14,204 nt of DNA from Candidatus Omnitrophota bacterium. GTDB taxonomy: Bacteria; Omnitrophota; Gorgyraeia; JABMRN01. Shown here piece after piece: positions 1 to 5,069 of the stretch. The translations under genes were made by a program, and so were the position numbers. The stretch spans positions 1 through 14,204 of the forward strand of contig JAQVOV010000029.1 of assembly GCA_028702395.1 (NCBI GenBank), read 5' to 3'. Position 1 is the stretch's first letter, and each line of letters begins with the position of its first letter. Below the pieces are notes generated by a model that was not told the origin of the DNA, ran no database searches, and saw only the letters and a program-made list of their open reading frames with translations.

Positions 1-34
1 TCTTTAAATGTACATCAGCTCCAATGGTAATCAT
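1..34 (-). CDS. Start of a leftward gene cut by the window edge, possibly IS110-type transposase
   Basis: Only eleven codons are visible, reading MITIGADVHLK. The start is well supported: on the minus strand AAGGAGG (complement of 40-46) sits five bases before ATG at 34. The pattern I-G-x-D-x-H close to the N-terminus is how IS110-family DEDD transposases usually begin, the Asp being the first catalytic residue of their RuvC-like domain. That is a family resemblance over a very short stretch, so the assignment is tentative. Another protein starting with a similar beta strand is possible. Confidence 0.4.
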   Translation of the reverse strand, partial: MITIGADVHLK

Positions 35-123
35 GTTGTCCTCCTTTTTTGCCATTTGCCTATAATATCTTTTTTATATTATAAGGCACTTCTATGGCTT
101 GAGGCAACTGGTTACCATTTTAA

Positions 124-149
124 CTACGAATAACGTTTTAGGACGTTAC
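124..149 (-). repeat. Dispersed repeat, copy 1 (inverted)
   Basis: The reverse complement reads GTAACGTCCTAAAACGTTAT then TCGTAG. It matches the core of the copies at 5251-5279, 13954-13982 and 14060-14088. The neighbouring stretch 151-176 (ACGATATACGAAATACGAAA and following) recurs in rearranged form at 5727-5752, so the repeat family has more than one module. Confidence 0.65.
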
Positions 150-202
150 ACTACGATATACGAAATACGAAACACCCCTACAAGACCATTTCACATCAGA
201 CC

Positions 203-246
203 CATTACCCAAGACACATTACCCATGACACATTGACACATGACCC
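203..246 (+). repeat. 14-bp imperfect tandem repeat
   Basis: Units begin with CATTACCCAAGACA (203-216) and CATTACCCATGACA (217-230). They are followed by a diverged third unit starting CATTGACACATGA (231-243). The first two differ at one base. It has no coding context. Confidence 0.6.
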
Positions 247-478
247 AATCGCCCCTACAAAACCACATTTGATATTGCCCACAATGACCAAAACTTAATG
301 ACATAACTCAATCTAACAGCTATCTACATCTTTAAAAATCATATAAAACATATCAAAAGCACGAAATATGTCTTTTTAAAGAAAAATCTAACTTTTTTAT
401 CTTAAACTTCCACAAATACCTTAAAATCAGGTATACTTATAGTATAAAGTATTTTAAATAATATGTTCTTTTGCCAGT

Positions 479-488
479 AGGGGGTGAT
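479..488 (+). promoter_or_regulatory. Ribosome binding site fixing the start of PilZ gene 1
   Basis: AGGGGGTGAT matches the anti-Shine-Dalgarno complement (AGGAGGTGAT) in nine of ten bases and lies five bases before ATG at 493. This favours ATG 493 over the in-frame GTG at 484, which sits inside the site itself. Confidence 0.7.
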
Positions 489-492
489 TGAG

Positions 493-858
493 ATGATGAA
501 TAGACGTGGGGAAGTACGAGCTAAAACAAAACTTTTTTGCGAGTTCAGGGATCCTGAAAATAACATGTATACAGGGAAGATCCGTGATCTGAGCAAATCT
601 GGGCTAAAACTTGTCGCTAAAATCGAAGATTTTCCTATTGATATTAAAACCTTTGAATTATCATTTCACTTACCGATCAGCAATGTTGATCTGACCATTA
701 AAGCAGAAATTCGCTGGCAGCGTTTGACAGATGTAAATATGGAAGTTGGTGTTGAATTCATCAATATTAGACCTATGCAAAAGCTCGATATTGGGCAATA
801 TGTAAGTAGTGCGTTATATTCATCCGGAGGCGTCTTGAATCAGCGATTCGGGTTTTAA
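493..858 (+). CDS. PilZ domain protein, putative c-di-GMP receptor
   Basis: This 121-residue protein is essentially one PilZ domain. The two c-di-GMP signature elements are present: R5-x-x-x-R9 at the N-terminus and D32-x-S34-x-x-G37. A conserved beta-barrel segment follows (IRWQR, then EVGVEFINI), with a short C-terminal helix. In the PilZ family these residues bind c-di-GMP, and stand-alone domains act as adaptors that change motility, secretion or polysaccharide synthesis. No signal peptide or membrane segment is seen, so it should be cytoplasmic. The next gene encodes a paralog of exactly the same length in the same orientation, pointing to tandem duplication. The effector partner is not visible here. 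Confidence 0.9.
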   Translation: MMNRRGEVRAKTKLFCEFRDPENNMYTGKIRDLSKSGLKLVAKIEDFPIDIKTFELSFHLPISNVDLTIKAEIRWQRLTDVNMEVGVEFINIRPMQKLDIGQYVSSALYSSGGVLNQRFGF

Positions 859-964
859 TCATTTAAAAGAAAATCGTGAACCGTTAAACGTTAACAGTGA
901 TATTACCTTAAGTATTTTGTATGACTACTTACCTTTAATCTACCTAATTTAGACGTTCCTCTGG

Positions 965-989
965 CGCGCTACGCGTAGCTCGTAGCGCG
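965..989. repeat. GC-rich hairpin between the PilZ genes
   Basis: Perfect 9-bp arms CGCGCTACG (965-973) and CGTAGCGCG (981-989) enclose a 7-base loop. It is much richer in GC than its surroundings. It is preceded by GACGTTCC (952-959) and resembles the GC-rich block beside the dispersed repeat at 5217-5246 and 14021-14055, so it is probably a diverged member of that family. It could also act as a weak transcription barrier. Confidence 0.55.
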
Positions 990-1002
990 TTGCTCGGTCT
1001 GT

Positions 1003-1041
1003 GTTACACTTCTTTGACATTTCTGTTACATTTTTGTTACC
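1003..1041 (+). repeat. Four 11-bp phased motifs upstream of PilZ gene 2
   Basis: GTTACA (1003), TTGACA (1014), GTTACA (1025) and GTTACC (1036) start exactly 11 bases apart. The first three are each followed by a T/C-rich spacer. Such spacing puts every motif on the same DNA face and suggests a regulator-binding array or a curved upstream element. The TTGACA at 1014 could also be a -35 box, but no good -10 lies 16-18 bases downstream. Confidence 0.45.
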
Positions 1042-1113
1042 CATAACATTTGAAAATATGACATACTCTACAATGTAATGGGGAGAGACGTATCGTATGA
1101 AGGAGTTAAACAT

Positions 1114-1479
1114 ATGATAAATCATAGGAGAGACCTAAGAATAAAAACAGATCTACCTGCAACAGGATACCTGCATGGAAAAGAAACTGAACTGAATATT
1201 TGTAATATAAGCAGATCAGGCGCATGTTTACATACCAAAAATCAACATGCCATATATGGCAACACAGTCCAACTAAACTTTAAGATACCTTTTATAAAAA
1301 AAGATATCTGCTTAATAGCAGAAAAAAAATGGCAAAAATATAATCGAAAAGAATTGTCCATTGGTGTTGAATTTCTAAATATAACGTTGAAAGAAAAAAT
1401 GGAGATCGGTTATTTTATAGACTCAATGATCTTTTCAAACATCAAAGATGATAATAATGCAGAATTGGAATCTGTATAG
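1114..1479 (+). CDS. PilZ domain protein, second of a tandem pair
   Basis: This is a 121-residue PilZ protein, paralogous to its upstream neighbour over its full length. R5-x-x-x-R9 (HRRDLR) and N31-x-S33-x-x-G36 form the ligand signature. Asn replaces the Asp seen in the first copy, which is an accepted variant in the family. The later strands KKWQKY and IGVEFLNI align with IRWQRL and VGVEFINI of the first protein. The start at 1114 is chosen because AAGGAG (1100-1105) lies eight bases before it. An in-frame ATG at 1078 would add twelve residues that match nothing in the paralog. The 255-bp gap with a hairpin and phased motifs suggests the two genes are controlled separately. Confidence 0.88.
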   Translation: MINHRRDLRIKTDLPATGYLHGKETELNICNISRSGACLHTKNQHAIYGNTVQLNFKIPFIKKDICLIAEKKWQKYNRKELSIGVEFLNITLKEKMEIGYFIDSMIFSNIKDDNNAELESV

Positions 1480-1661
1480 ATCAGTAAAAGCTAAAAATTC
1501 AATAATACCGGTTTAAGTAACATTCAACAATGCTGTTATTTAATAAGATAAAACCCATCAACAAAAAACGTGTAATGACGACAAACGAACAAAAATCAGA
1601 GAACAGATAACAAAATATTGTGTAAATCATAAGAGTTTTTTATGAAAAAACACAATATATA

Positions 1662-1691
1662 TTGACATTTGTAAATTTTTTATGATATAAT
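1662..1691 (+). promoter_or_regulatory. Consensus sigma70-type promoter without a downstream ORF
   Basis: A perfect -35 box TTGACA (1662-1667) and a perfect -10 box TATAAT (1686-1691) are separated by 18 bases. Transcription would start near 1698 and run rightward into a region without genes, then antisense to the peptide array. Two perfect hexamers can occur by chance in AT-rich DNA, though this is uncommon. Confidence 0.5.
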
Positions 1692-2037
1692 AAAGAATTA
1701 CACCAAAATGCATCAAGCAGGTAAAATAAAATCAATAAAAATATGTAATTTATTATTATACTATATTGTATAAGAAAAGTCAATCTCCTATATGTGAAGT
1801 TAACATAAGATATATTATCGGACGTTGCAGGACAGTTGCGTTTTTGCTTTTTAATGCAGGTTTTTATAGGATTGCTTACTGTTGTTTCGTTCTGATTACA
1901 CGCTTTCCTGTTAATAACATGTTTGCGCTTTAAAGTAAATACCTATTTAAATGGATGTTATCCACAATTTTACTTGTGAGCATATGCTCATCCCCTGTTT
2001 TGTGAATAAGTAGGTGAGAAACGCGCTTACATGTTTA

Positions 2038-2089
2038 GGGCCTGGCCCCAAGACTCTGGAGAAGTGCCCCCAAGCCTCTGTAGAAGTGC
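2038..2089. repeat. T-centred palindrome plus 22-bp tandem duplication
   Basis: GGGCC-T-GGCCC (2038-2048) leads directly into two 22-base units (2046-2067 and 2068-2089), both beginning CCCCAAG and ending GAAGTGC. They differ at two positions. The block lies at the distal, decayed end of the peptide array and is more GC-rich than its surroundings. Confidence 0.6.
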
Positions 2090-2094
2090 CTCCT

Positions 2095-2340
2095 CAGCCT
2101 AAATATATAAATCAGAAAGCACATATTTTATAGGAGAATTCACCACCTTGTGGCCTTTACTTTAGCTGAAACATTGCAAAATGGACTTGGCCTACTAAAA
2201 GGCCTAAAAATAAAACAGTTTTACAATGCGGATTAGCTTCTGCGCTAGTCCAAATGGATACATTACTCCAATAAGTACAAGGATTTAATCTTGCTTGTTA
2301 GGGATCAATCTCATCAGAGTGGCTCTTTTATATTGAACAT
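2095..2340 (-). pseudogene. Decayed eighth copy of the peptide family
   Basis: On the minus strand a frame reading IDP-stop-QARLNPC (from near 2314) followed by SIWTSAEANPHC aligns residue for residue with LDPKQASLQAC and YIWT...HC of the intact neighbours. The codon equivalent to Lys18 has become TAA. After a further frame change the sequence PSPFCNVSAKVK matches the CNIS-VKG segment. The N-terminal part after ATG at 2340 is about seven bases short compared with intact copies. It therefore carries at least one nonsense and two indel changes. The right boundary is the candidate ATG; the left boundary is approximate. This was found only by aligning it to its neighbours. Confidence 0.75.
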
Positions 2341-2357
2341 TTATGAATATTTTGTGA

Positions 2358-2612
2358 TTAGGAGGGGATACTTACCTCAGCCTGAGATGCAGGTAAAGTG
2401 TATATCATAGGCATACCTACTCCTCCCTGACCTTTTACAGATATATTACAATTAGGCCCAGCCCCAATTGTGCGTAAAACTGAACTACAATGTGTGTTAT
2501 CACCTGTCATTGTCCAAATATACAACCCTCCAACAGCACAAGCCTGTAAGGAAGCCTGTTTTGGATCAAGATAAACCGAAGTTATTTTAGGGGTAATATA
2601 GTTTTTTCTCAT
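2358..2612 (-). CDS. Candidate RiPP precursor peptide, array member 7 (last intact)
   Basis: 84 residues. The N-terminal block Y5-I-T-P8-K-I10 runs into LDPKQASLQAC, followed by AVGGLYIWT, C42, C55 with NISVKG, and a Gly-rich tail ending IPS. Cysteines are C25, C42 and C55. There is no hydrophobic signal peptide and no membrane span. AAAGG on the minus strand lies about eleven bases before the start. The gene begins 22 bases after the stop of the preceding array member. The central part differs most from its neighbours, while the first 25 residues are nearly identical to members 3 and 4. The product is unknown; the layout of conserved leader and variable Cys/Gly-rich core suggests a modified peptide. 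Confidence 0.75.
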   Translation of the reverse strand: MRKNYITPKITSVYLDPKQASLQACAVGGLYIWTMTGDNTHCSSVLRTIGAGPNCNISVKGQGGVGMPMIYTLPASQAEVSIPS

Positions 2613-2634
2613 ATTTATATATGCCTTTTATTAT

Positions 2635-2892
2635 TCATGAAGGAATATTGTTCTCCGCTATAGTTGGAGGTTGAGTATAATACATACTAGTACCCCCTCC
2701 AGCACCACCTTTTGGAGTGATATTACATGGAGCGCCCATAGGCCACGGATTGGGCGTTCTTGAATTGCAATGAACACCAGCTCCAGCAGATGTCCATATA
2801 TATATACCTCCGATTGCACAAACCTGCAAAGAAGCTTGTTTAGGATCCATTAAAACTACTGTTATTTTAGGTTTTCTATATTTATTCTTCAT
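2635..2892 (-). CDS. Candidate RiPP precursor peptide, array member 6
   Basis: 85 residues, the longest intact copy. It carries Y5-x-x-P8-K-I10, MDPKQASLQVC25, an AIGGIYIWTSAG segment, H41-C42, a proline-rich stretch (TPNPWPMGAP), C56-NITPKGG and a tail with YYTQPP ending NNIPS. The core has two extra residues between the second and third cysteine compared with member 3. No Shine-Dalgarno site is visible before the ATG. The 347 bases upstream contain palindromes and no gene, so this member and member 7 may form a separate transcript from the rest of the array. Confidence 0.75.
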   Translation of the reverse strand: MKNKYRKPKITVVLMDPKQASLQVCAIGGIYIWTSAGAGVHCNSRTPNPWPMGAPCNITPKGGAGGGTSMYYTQPPTIAENNIPS

Positions 2893-3239
2893 TCTATAAG
2901 TTTATCATAAAAGCATTTATTTTCAATAAAAATTGAGCCTTTTTTACTCTCATTTGCGAGGGTCTGACCCTTGTATCATAAATATGTGGTGAGCACGTAT
3001 CCTTAGAACCTGGTTCTAAGGAATTTGTAGATCGTGCTGACTTAAATACTCTTATTTGAATGTTTAGGGCAATATATTCAAAACCTCTCTGAAGGAATTG
3101 AAGTAAACAGACATGAGGCTCAATCTGTGTTCTTTTTTTATAAGGAATTTTGAAGTTAAAAACTAATTCTATCTTAGAGAGTGAGCCTCTTCCTCGCCTT
3201 TATTTCAACAATATTCTTTTAATATGTTTTAAAATTTTC
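2893..3239. other. Gene-free gap inside the peptide array, with two palindromes
   Basis: No ORF or recognisable remnant of an array member was found. It contains AGGGTC-T-GACCCT (2959-2971) and the 21-bp palindrome centred at 3011. Both are centred on a single T and resemble the one at 2038-2048. A 12-base near-match to the sequence just upstream of 3893 (TTTCAACAATAT, 3203-3214) also occurs here. Confidence 0.55.
2992..3038. repeat. Nested inverted repeat with perfect 21-bp palindrome
   Basis: CCTTAGAACC (3001-3010), a central T and GGTTCTAAGG (3012-3021) form a perfect palindrome. It is bracketed by AGCACG (2992-2997) and CGTGCT (3033-3038), which are also complementary. A dimeric-regulator site, a REP-like element or the scar of a mobile element are all possible. 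It is not followed by a T-tract in either direction, so a terminator is unlikely. Confidence 0.6.
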
Positions 3240-3487
3240 TCATGAAGGTCTTGCAAGCTCACTTTGAGCTGCACTTAAAGTATATGTCATACTCGTACTC
3301 CCTGCAATAGCCCCCTTTGGGGTTTCCCTACAAGCAGGTCCATAAGAACCTCCCCTATTATTATCTGAACAATGCAGTCCCATAAGATTCCAAATATATA
3401 TCCCCACAACCATGCATATCTGTAAAGATGCTTGTTTGGGATTAAGTAGAACCCTTTATATCCTTTGTTTGATATTTTTTTATTCAT
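3240..3487 (-). pseudogene. Frameshifted array member 5
   Basis: Reading from ATG 3487, the frame runs out of register: an extra base in the A-tract and about two missing bases before the LNP motif destroy the YxxPKI region. In the shifted frame the rest is intact: LLNPKQASLQIC, GIYIWN, L-H-C, AC-RETPKG and a tail ending LARPS, then TGA at 3240. All three cysteines and the final Pro-Ser survive, so the damage is recent relative to the copy at 2095-2340. A sequencing error is possible for the A-tract base, but it would not repair the second indel. Confidence 0.8.
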
Positions 3488-3579
3488 AACTTTTACTTTT
3501 TTACTTTTGCCTTAAATATGCAATAACTTTATCCTAATCAAAAAAATTAGTACCTTTCAATAAATTTAAACAGTTTGTT

Positions 3580-3831
3580 TTATGAAGGCATTGCCAAATC
3601 TGGGCCAAGTACTGCACCTGTATAATATATCATTGGTGTGTTCCCAGCAAGACTTCCCTTTGGAGTAATTTGACAAGGTGGCCCTAAAGTCCCGGTCTTT
3701 GATCTGCAGAGAGTATTGTAATCTCCTCCTCCATTTATATAAATGCCGCCAACAGCACAAACCTGTAATAAAGCCTGCTTTGGGTCAAGATAAACTGATG
3801 TTATTTTTGGCATTTTATATTTTTTTAGCAT
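3580..3831 (-). CDS. Candidate RiPP precursor peptide, array member 4
   Basis: 83 residues. Y5-K-M-P8-K-I10 and LDPKQALLQVC25 are followed by AVGGIYINGGGDYNTLC42, in which the usual Trp-Thr and His before the second cysteine are replaced. C53-QITPKG and the tail ending LAMPS follow. The block after the first cysteine is therefore the most divergent of the long subgroup, while the N-terminal 25 residues stay nearly invariant. It begins 61 bases after the previous stop and lacks a clear ribosome binding site. Confidence 0.75.
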   Translation of the reverse strand: MLKKYKMPKITSVYLDPKQALLQVCAVGGIYINGGGDYNTLCRSKTGTLGPPCQITPKGSLAGNTPMIYYTGAVLGPDLAMPS

Positions 3832-3892
3832 ATCTAAAGTTTACCATAACTCAATTATATTTCAACAATATTATTTATAGTATGTTCTCTCA

Positions 3893-4144
3893 TCAAGATG
3901 GAAAACTGGCTTCAGTACTGGCAGGCCCTACAGTATATATCATTACAGTTCTACCACCTAATCCCCCTTTAGGTGTCAGTTCACACATAGGACCAAGTAA
4001 AGGATTATATTGAGAATTACAATGAGTGTTTGCCCCAGCCATTGTCCAGAGATATAACCCGCCTACTGCACATACCTGCAATGATGCTTGTTCAGGATTA
4101 AGCTCAACAGAAGTAATTTTTGGAGTTGTGTATTTTTTACTCAT
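3893..4144 (-). CDS. Candidate RiPP precursor peptide, array member 3
   Basis: 83 residues. It carries Y5-T-T-P8-K-I10, LNPEQASLQVC25, AVGGLYLWTMAGANTHC42, C54-ELTPKGGLGG and a tail ending SFPS. ATG lies three bases after the TAA of member 2 with no separate Shine-Dalgarno site, so its translation is probably coupled to the upstream gene. It is the first of the long subgroup (83-85 residues) in transcription order. Confidence 0.75.
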   Translation of the reverse strand: MSKKYTTPKITSVELNPEQASLQVCAVGGLYLWTMAGANTHCNSQYNPLLGPMCELTPKGGLGGRTVMIYTVGPASTEASFPS

Positions 4145-4147
4145 ATT

Positions 4148-4363
4148 TTAACTTGGGATATTTTGTGCCTCAAAAACATTAAAACCAACACTATAACCCC
4201 CTTTTACAAAAGTTGCACAAGTACTTGGTGGAGCAACCCTTGTCTGATAAAGGCAATGAGTACCCCCAGAAAAATATTTTCCGCCGGATTTACAAACTTG
4301 TAAAACAGCTTGATCTTCGTTTAGTTGAATTGCTTTTATTTTTGGTTGTATATATTTTTTCAT
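4148..4363 (-). CDS. Candidate RiPP precursor peptide, array member 2 (short subgroup)
   Basis: 71 residues. It shares Y4-I-Q-P7-K-I9 and QAVLQVC24 with the rest but has KSGGKYFSGGTHC37, then C49-ATFVKGG and a short tail ending QNIPS. The spacing between cysteines is 12 and 11 residues, against 16 and 10 to 13 in the long subgroup. It follows the stop codon of member 1 by three bases, and with member 1 forms a tightly linked pair of the same length. Confidence 0.75.
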   Translation of the reverse strand: MKKYIQPKIKAIQLNEDQAVLQVCKSGGKYFSGGTHCLYQTRVAPPSTCATFVKGGYSVGFNVFEAQNIPS

Positions 4364-4366
4364 AAT

Positions 4367-4582
4367 TTAACTTGGCATATTTTGAACTTCAACAGTATTA
4401 TAACCCATATTAGCCACTCCTTTTACTGAATTCGGACAGGCCGTTGCTGGCGCTGCATGAGTCATAAAAGCACATTGAGTAGTCCCTATAAAATATCTTC
4501 CGGACGTTTTGCAAACCTGCAAAACGGTTTGCTTTTCGTTGAGCTCAATAGCTCTTATTTTCGGTTGTATATATTTTTTCAC
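4367..4582 (-). CDS. Candidate RiPP precursor peptide, array member 1 (short subgroup)
   Basis: 71 residues when started at GTG 4582, which makes it the same length as member 2 and aligns the two from the first residue. GGAG lies about ten bases upstream. An in-frame ATG at 4615 would add eleven residues found in no other copy. It carries Y4-I-Q-P7-K-I9, KQTVLQVC24, KTSGRYFIGTTQC37, C49-PNSVKG and the end QNMPS. It is the promoter-proximal gene of the array. No clear -35/-10 pair was found upstream, where the sequence is occupied by palindromic repeats. Confidence 0.72.
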   Translation of the reverse strand: MKKYIQPKIRAIELNEKQTVLQVCKTSGRYFIGTTQCAFMTHAAPATACPNSVKGVANMGYNTVEVQNMPS

Positions 4583-4656
4583 AGTCGCGTTGCTCCAATC
4601 ATAAGATAATACCATAAATAGATAAAGAAAGAAATAAAGAAGTTATGCGTTGTGCG

Positions 4657-4676
4657 CCTGCCTGCCGGCAGGCAGG
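4657..4676. repeat. 20-bp perfect palindrome, copy 1
   Basis: CCTGCCTGCCGGCAGGCAGG is its own reverse complement. The same sequence occurs at 5075-5094 and a shorter form at 5286-5302. It is GC-rich in an AT-rich region, which fits a dispersed repeat. A small hairpin (GCTTTA and TAAAGC, 4680-4695) follows it. Confidence 0.75.
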
Positions 4677-4710
4677 TTAAGCTTTATGCGTAAAGCCTCT
4701 GTCGTATTCT

Positions 4711-4756
4711 GTCATCCCGGTTTTGTCGACTATCAAGTCGACAAATACAGGGATCT
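4711..4756. repeat. Left inverted-repeat element flanking the GIY-YIG gene
   Basis: It starts GTCATCCCGGTTT (4711-4723), contains the hairpin TTGTCGAC-TATCAA-GTCGACAA (4723-4744) and ends with AATAC-AGGGATCT. The reverse complement of 5070-5136 begins with the same 13 bases and ends with the same AGGGATCT, but has a different internal hairpin and a 20-bp palindrome inserted. Confidence 0.65.
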
Positions 4757-4761
4757 CGCCC

Positions 4762-5055
4762 CTATTCATCCCAATCTTTTGCTAGATCTTCCCAATTAGG
4801 GTTTTTAGTTTTTATTAAGTTTTCTTTATATAACCTTTTCCATTTTTTTATTCTTTTCTCACCCTGTATAGCACTTGAAATATCATCTGTTTCTTCAAAC
4901 CAAAGTAACTTTGTACAATTATATTTTTTTGTAAACCCTTCAATTTGTTTATCTTTATGCTGTAACACTCTTGCAACAATATTGTTTGTTACTCCTGTAT
5001 ATAAAACCGTGTTTTTTATATTTGACATTATGTAAACATAAAACTGTTTATCCAT
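4762..5055 (-). CDS. GIY-YIG family endonuclease-like protein
   Basis: This 97-residue protein spans a single compact GIY-YIG nuclease domain. The signature appears as Y6-V-Y-I9 and L18-Y-T-G-V-T23. Catalytic Arg is R29, followed by H33. The metal-binding Glu is E66 in AIQGEKRIKKWKR, and the C-terminal NPNWEDLAKDW is typical of the stand-alone UPF0213/YhbQ-like group. These proteins cut DNA in a metal-dependent way, but cellular roles for the stand-alone members are poorly known. The gene is isolated from other genes and enclosed by inverted copies of a palindromic repeat, as in a small mobile unit. All key residues are intact. Confidence 0.9.
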   Translation of the reverse strand: MDKQFYVYIMSNIKNTVLYTGVTNNIVARVLQHKDKQIEGFTKKYNCTKLLWFEETDDISSAIQGEKRIKKWKRLYKENLIKTKNPNWEDLAKDWDE

Positions 5056-5069
5056 AAGTTTACTGTTCT

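Larger units (their letters stand above)
35..492. other. Gene-free region with hairpin, dispersed repeat copy and 14-bp tandem repeat
   Basis: No credible gene is seen here. The stretch holds an AT-rich hairpin at 58-87 (arms GCC-TATAATAT and ATATTATA-GGC around a T-rich loop), a minus-strand copy of the dispersed repeat at 124-149, and a run of related 14-mers at 203-246. It ends with the ribosome binding site of the first PilZ gene. No convincing promoter with both boxes was found upstream of that gene. Confidence 0.6.
1480..2094. other. Gene-free region with a strong rightward promoter and palindromes
   Basis: No ORF with coding character is present. The notable contents are a consensus promoter at 1662-1691, the perfect 14-bp palindrome TGAGCATATGCTCA (1977-1990), the T-centred palindrome GGGCC-T-GGCCC (2038-2048) and a 22-bp tandem duplication (2046-2089). 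A 21-codon ORF begins with ATG near 1709 but has no ribosome binding site. A small RNA starting near 1698 is possible but no family was recognised. Confidence 0.55.

Noticed and set aside
203..246. CRISPR-like short repeats
   Set aside because: The 14-bp units are directly adjacent with no spacers, and no cas gene is present.
402..596. 64-codon minus-strand frame
   Set aside because: It overlaps the upstream region and start of the first PilZ gene antisense, has no ribosome binding site and no recognisable composition.
1014..1042. Promoter for PilZ gene 2 built on TTGACA at 1014
   Set aside because: The hexamer 17 bases downstream is TTACCC, which is not a plausible -10 box. The TTGACA fits better as part of the 11-bp phased series.
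1700..2040. A known small RNA such as 6S, tmRNA or RNase P RNA downstream of the consensus promoter
   Set aside because: I could not identify the conserved core motifs or stems of any of these, so no RNA gene is called.
3566..3760. 64-codon minus-strand frame overlapping array member 4
   Set aside because: It is an out-of-register reading of the same gene; the frame at 3580-3831 carries the family motifs.
3678..4013. 111-codon plus-strand frame
   Set aside because: It runs antisense across array members 4 and 3, whose family alignment shows the minus strand is the coding one.
4762..5055. Homing endonuclease of a group I intron or intein
   Set aside because: There are no flanking exons, intron core or intein motifs, and the 97-residue length with NPNWEDLAKDW end fits the stand-alone group.
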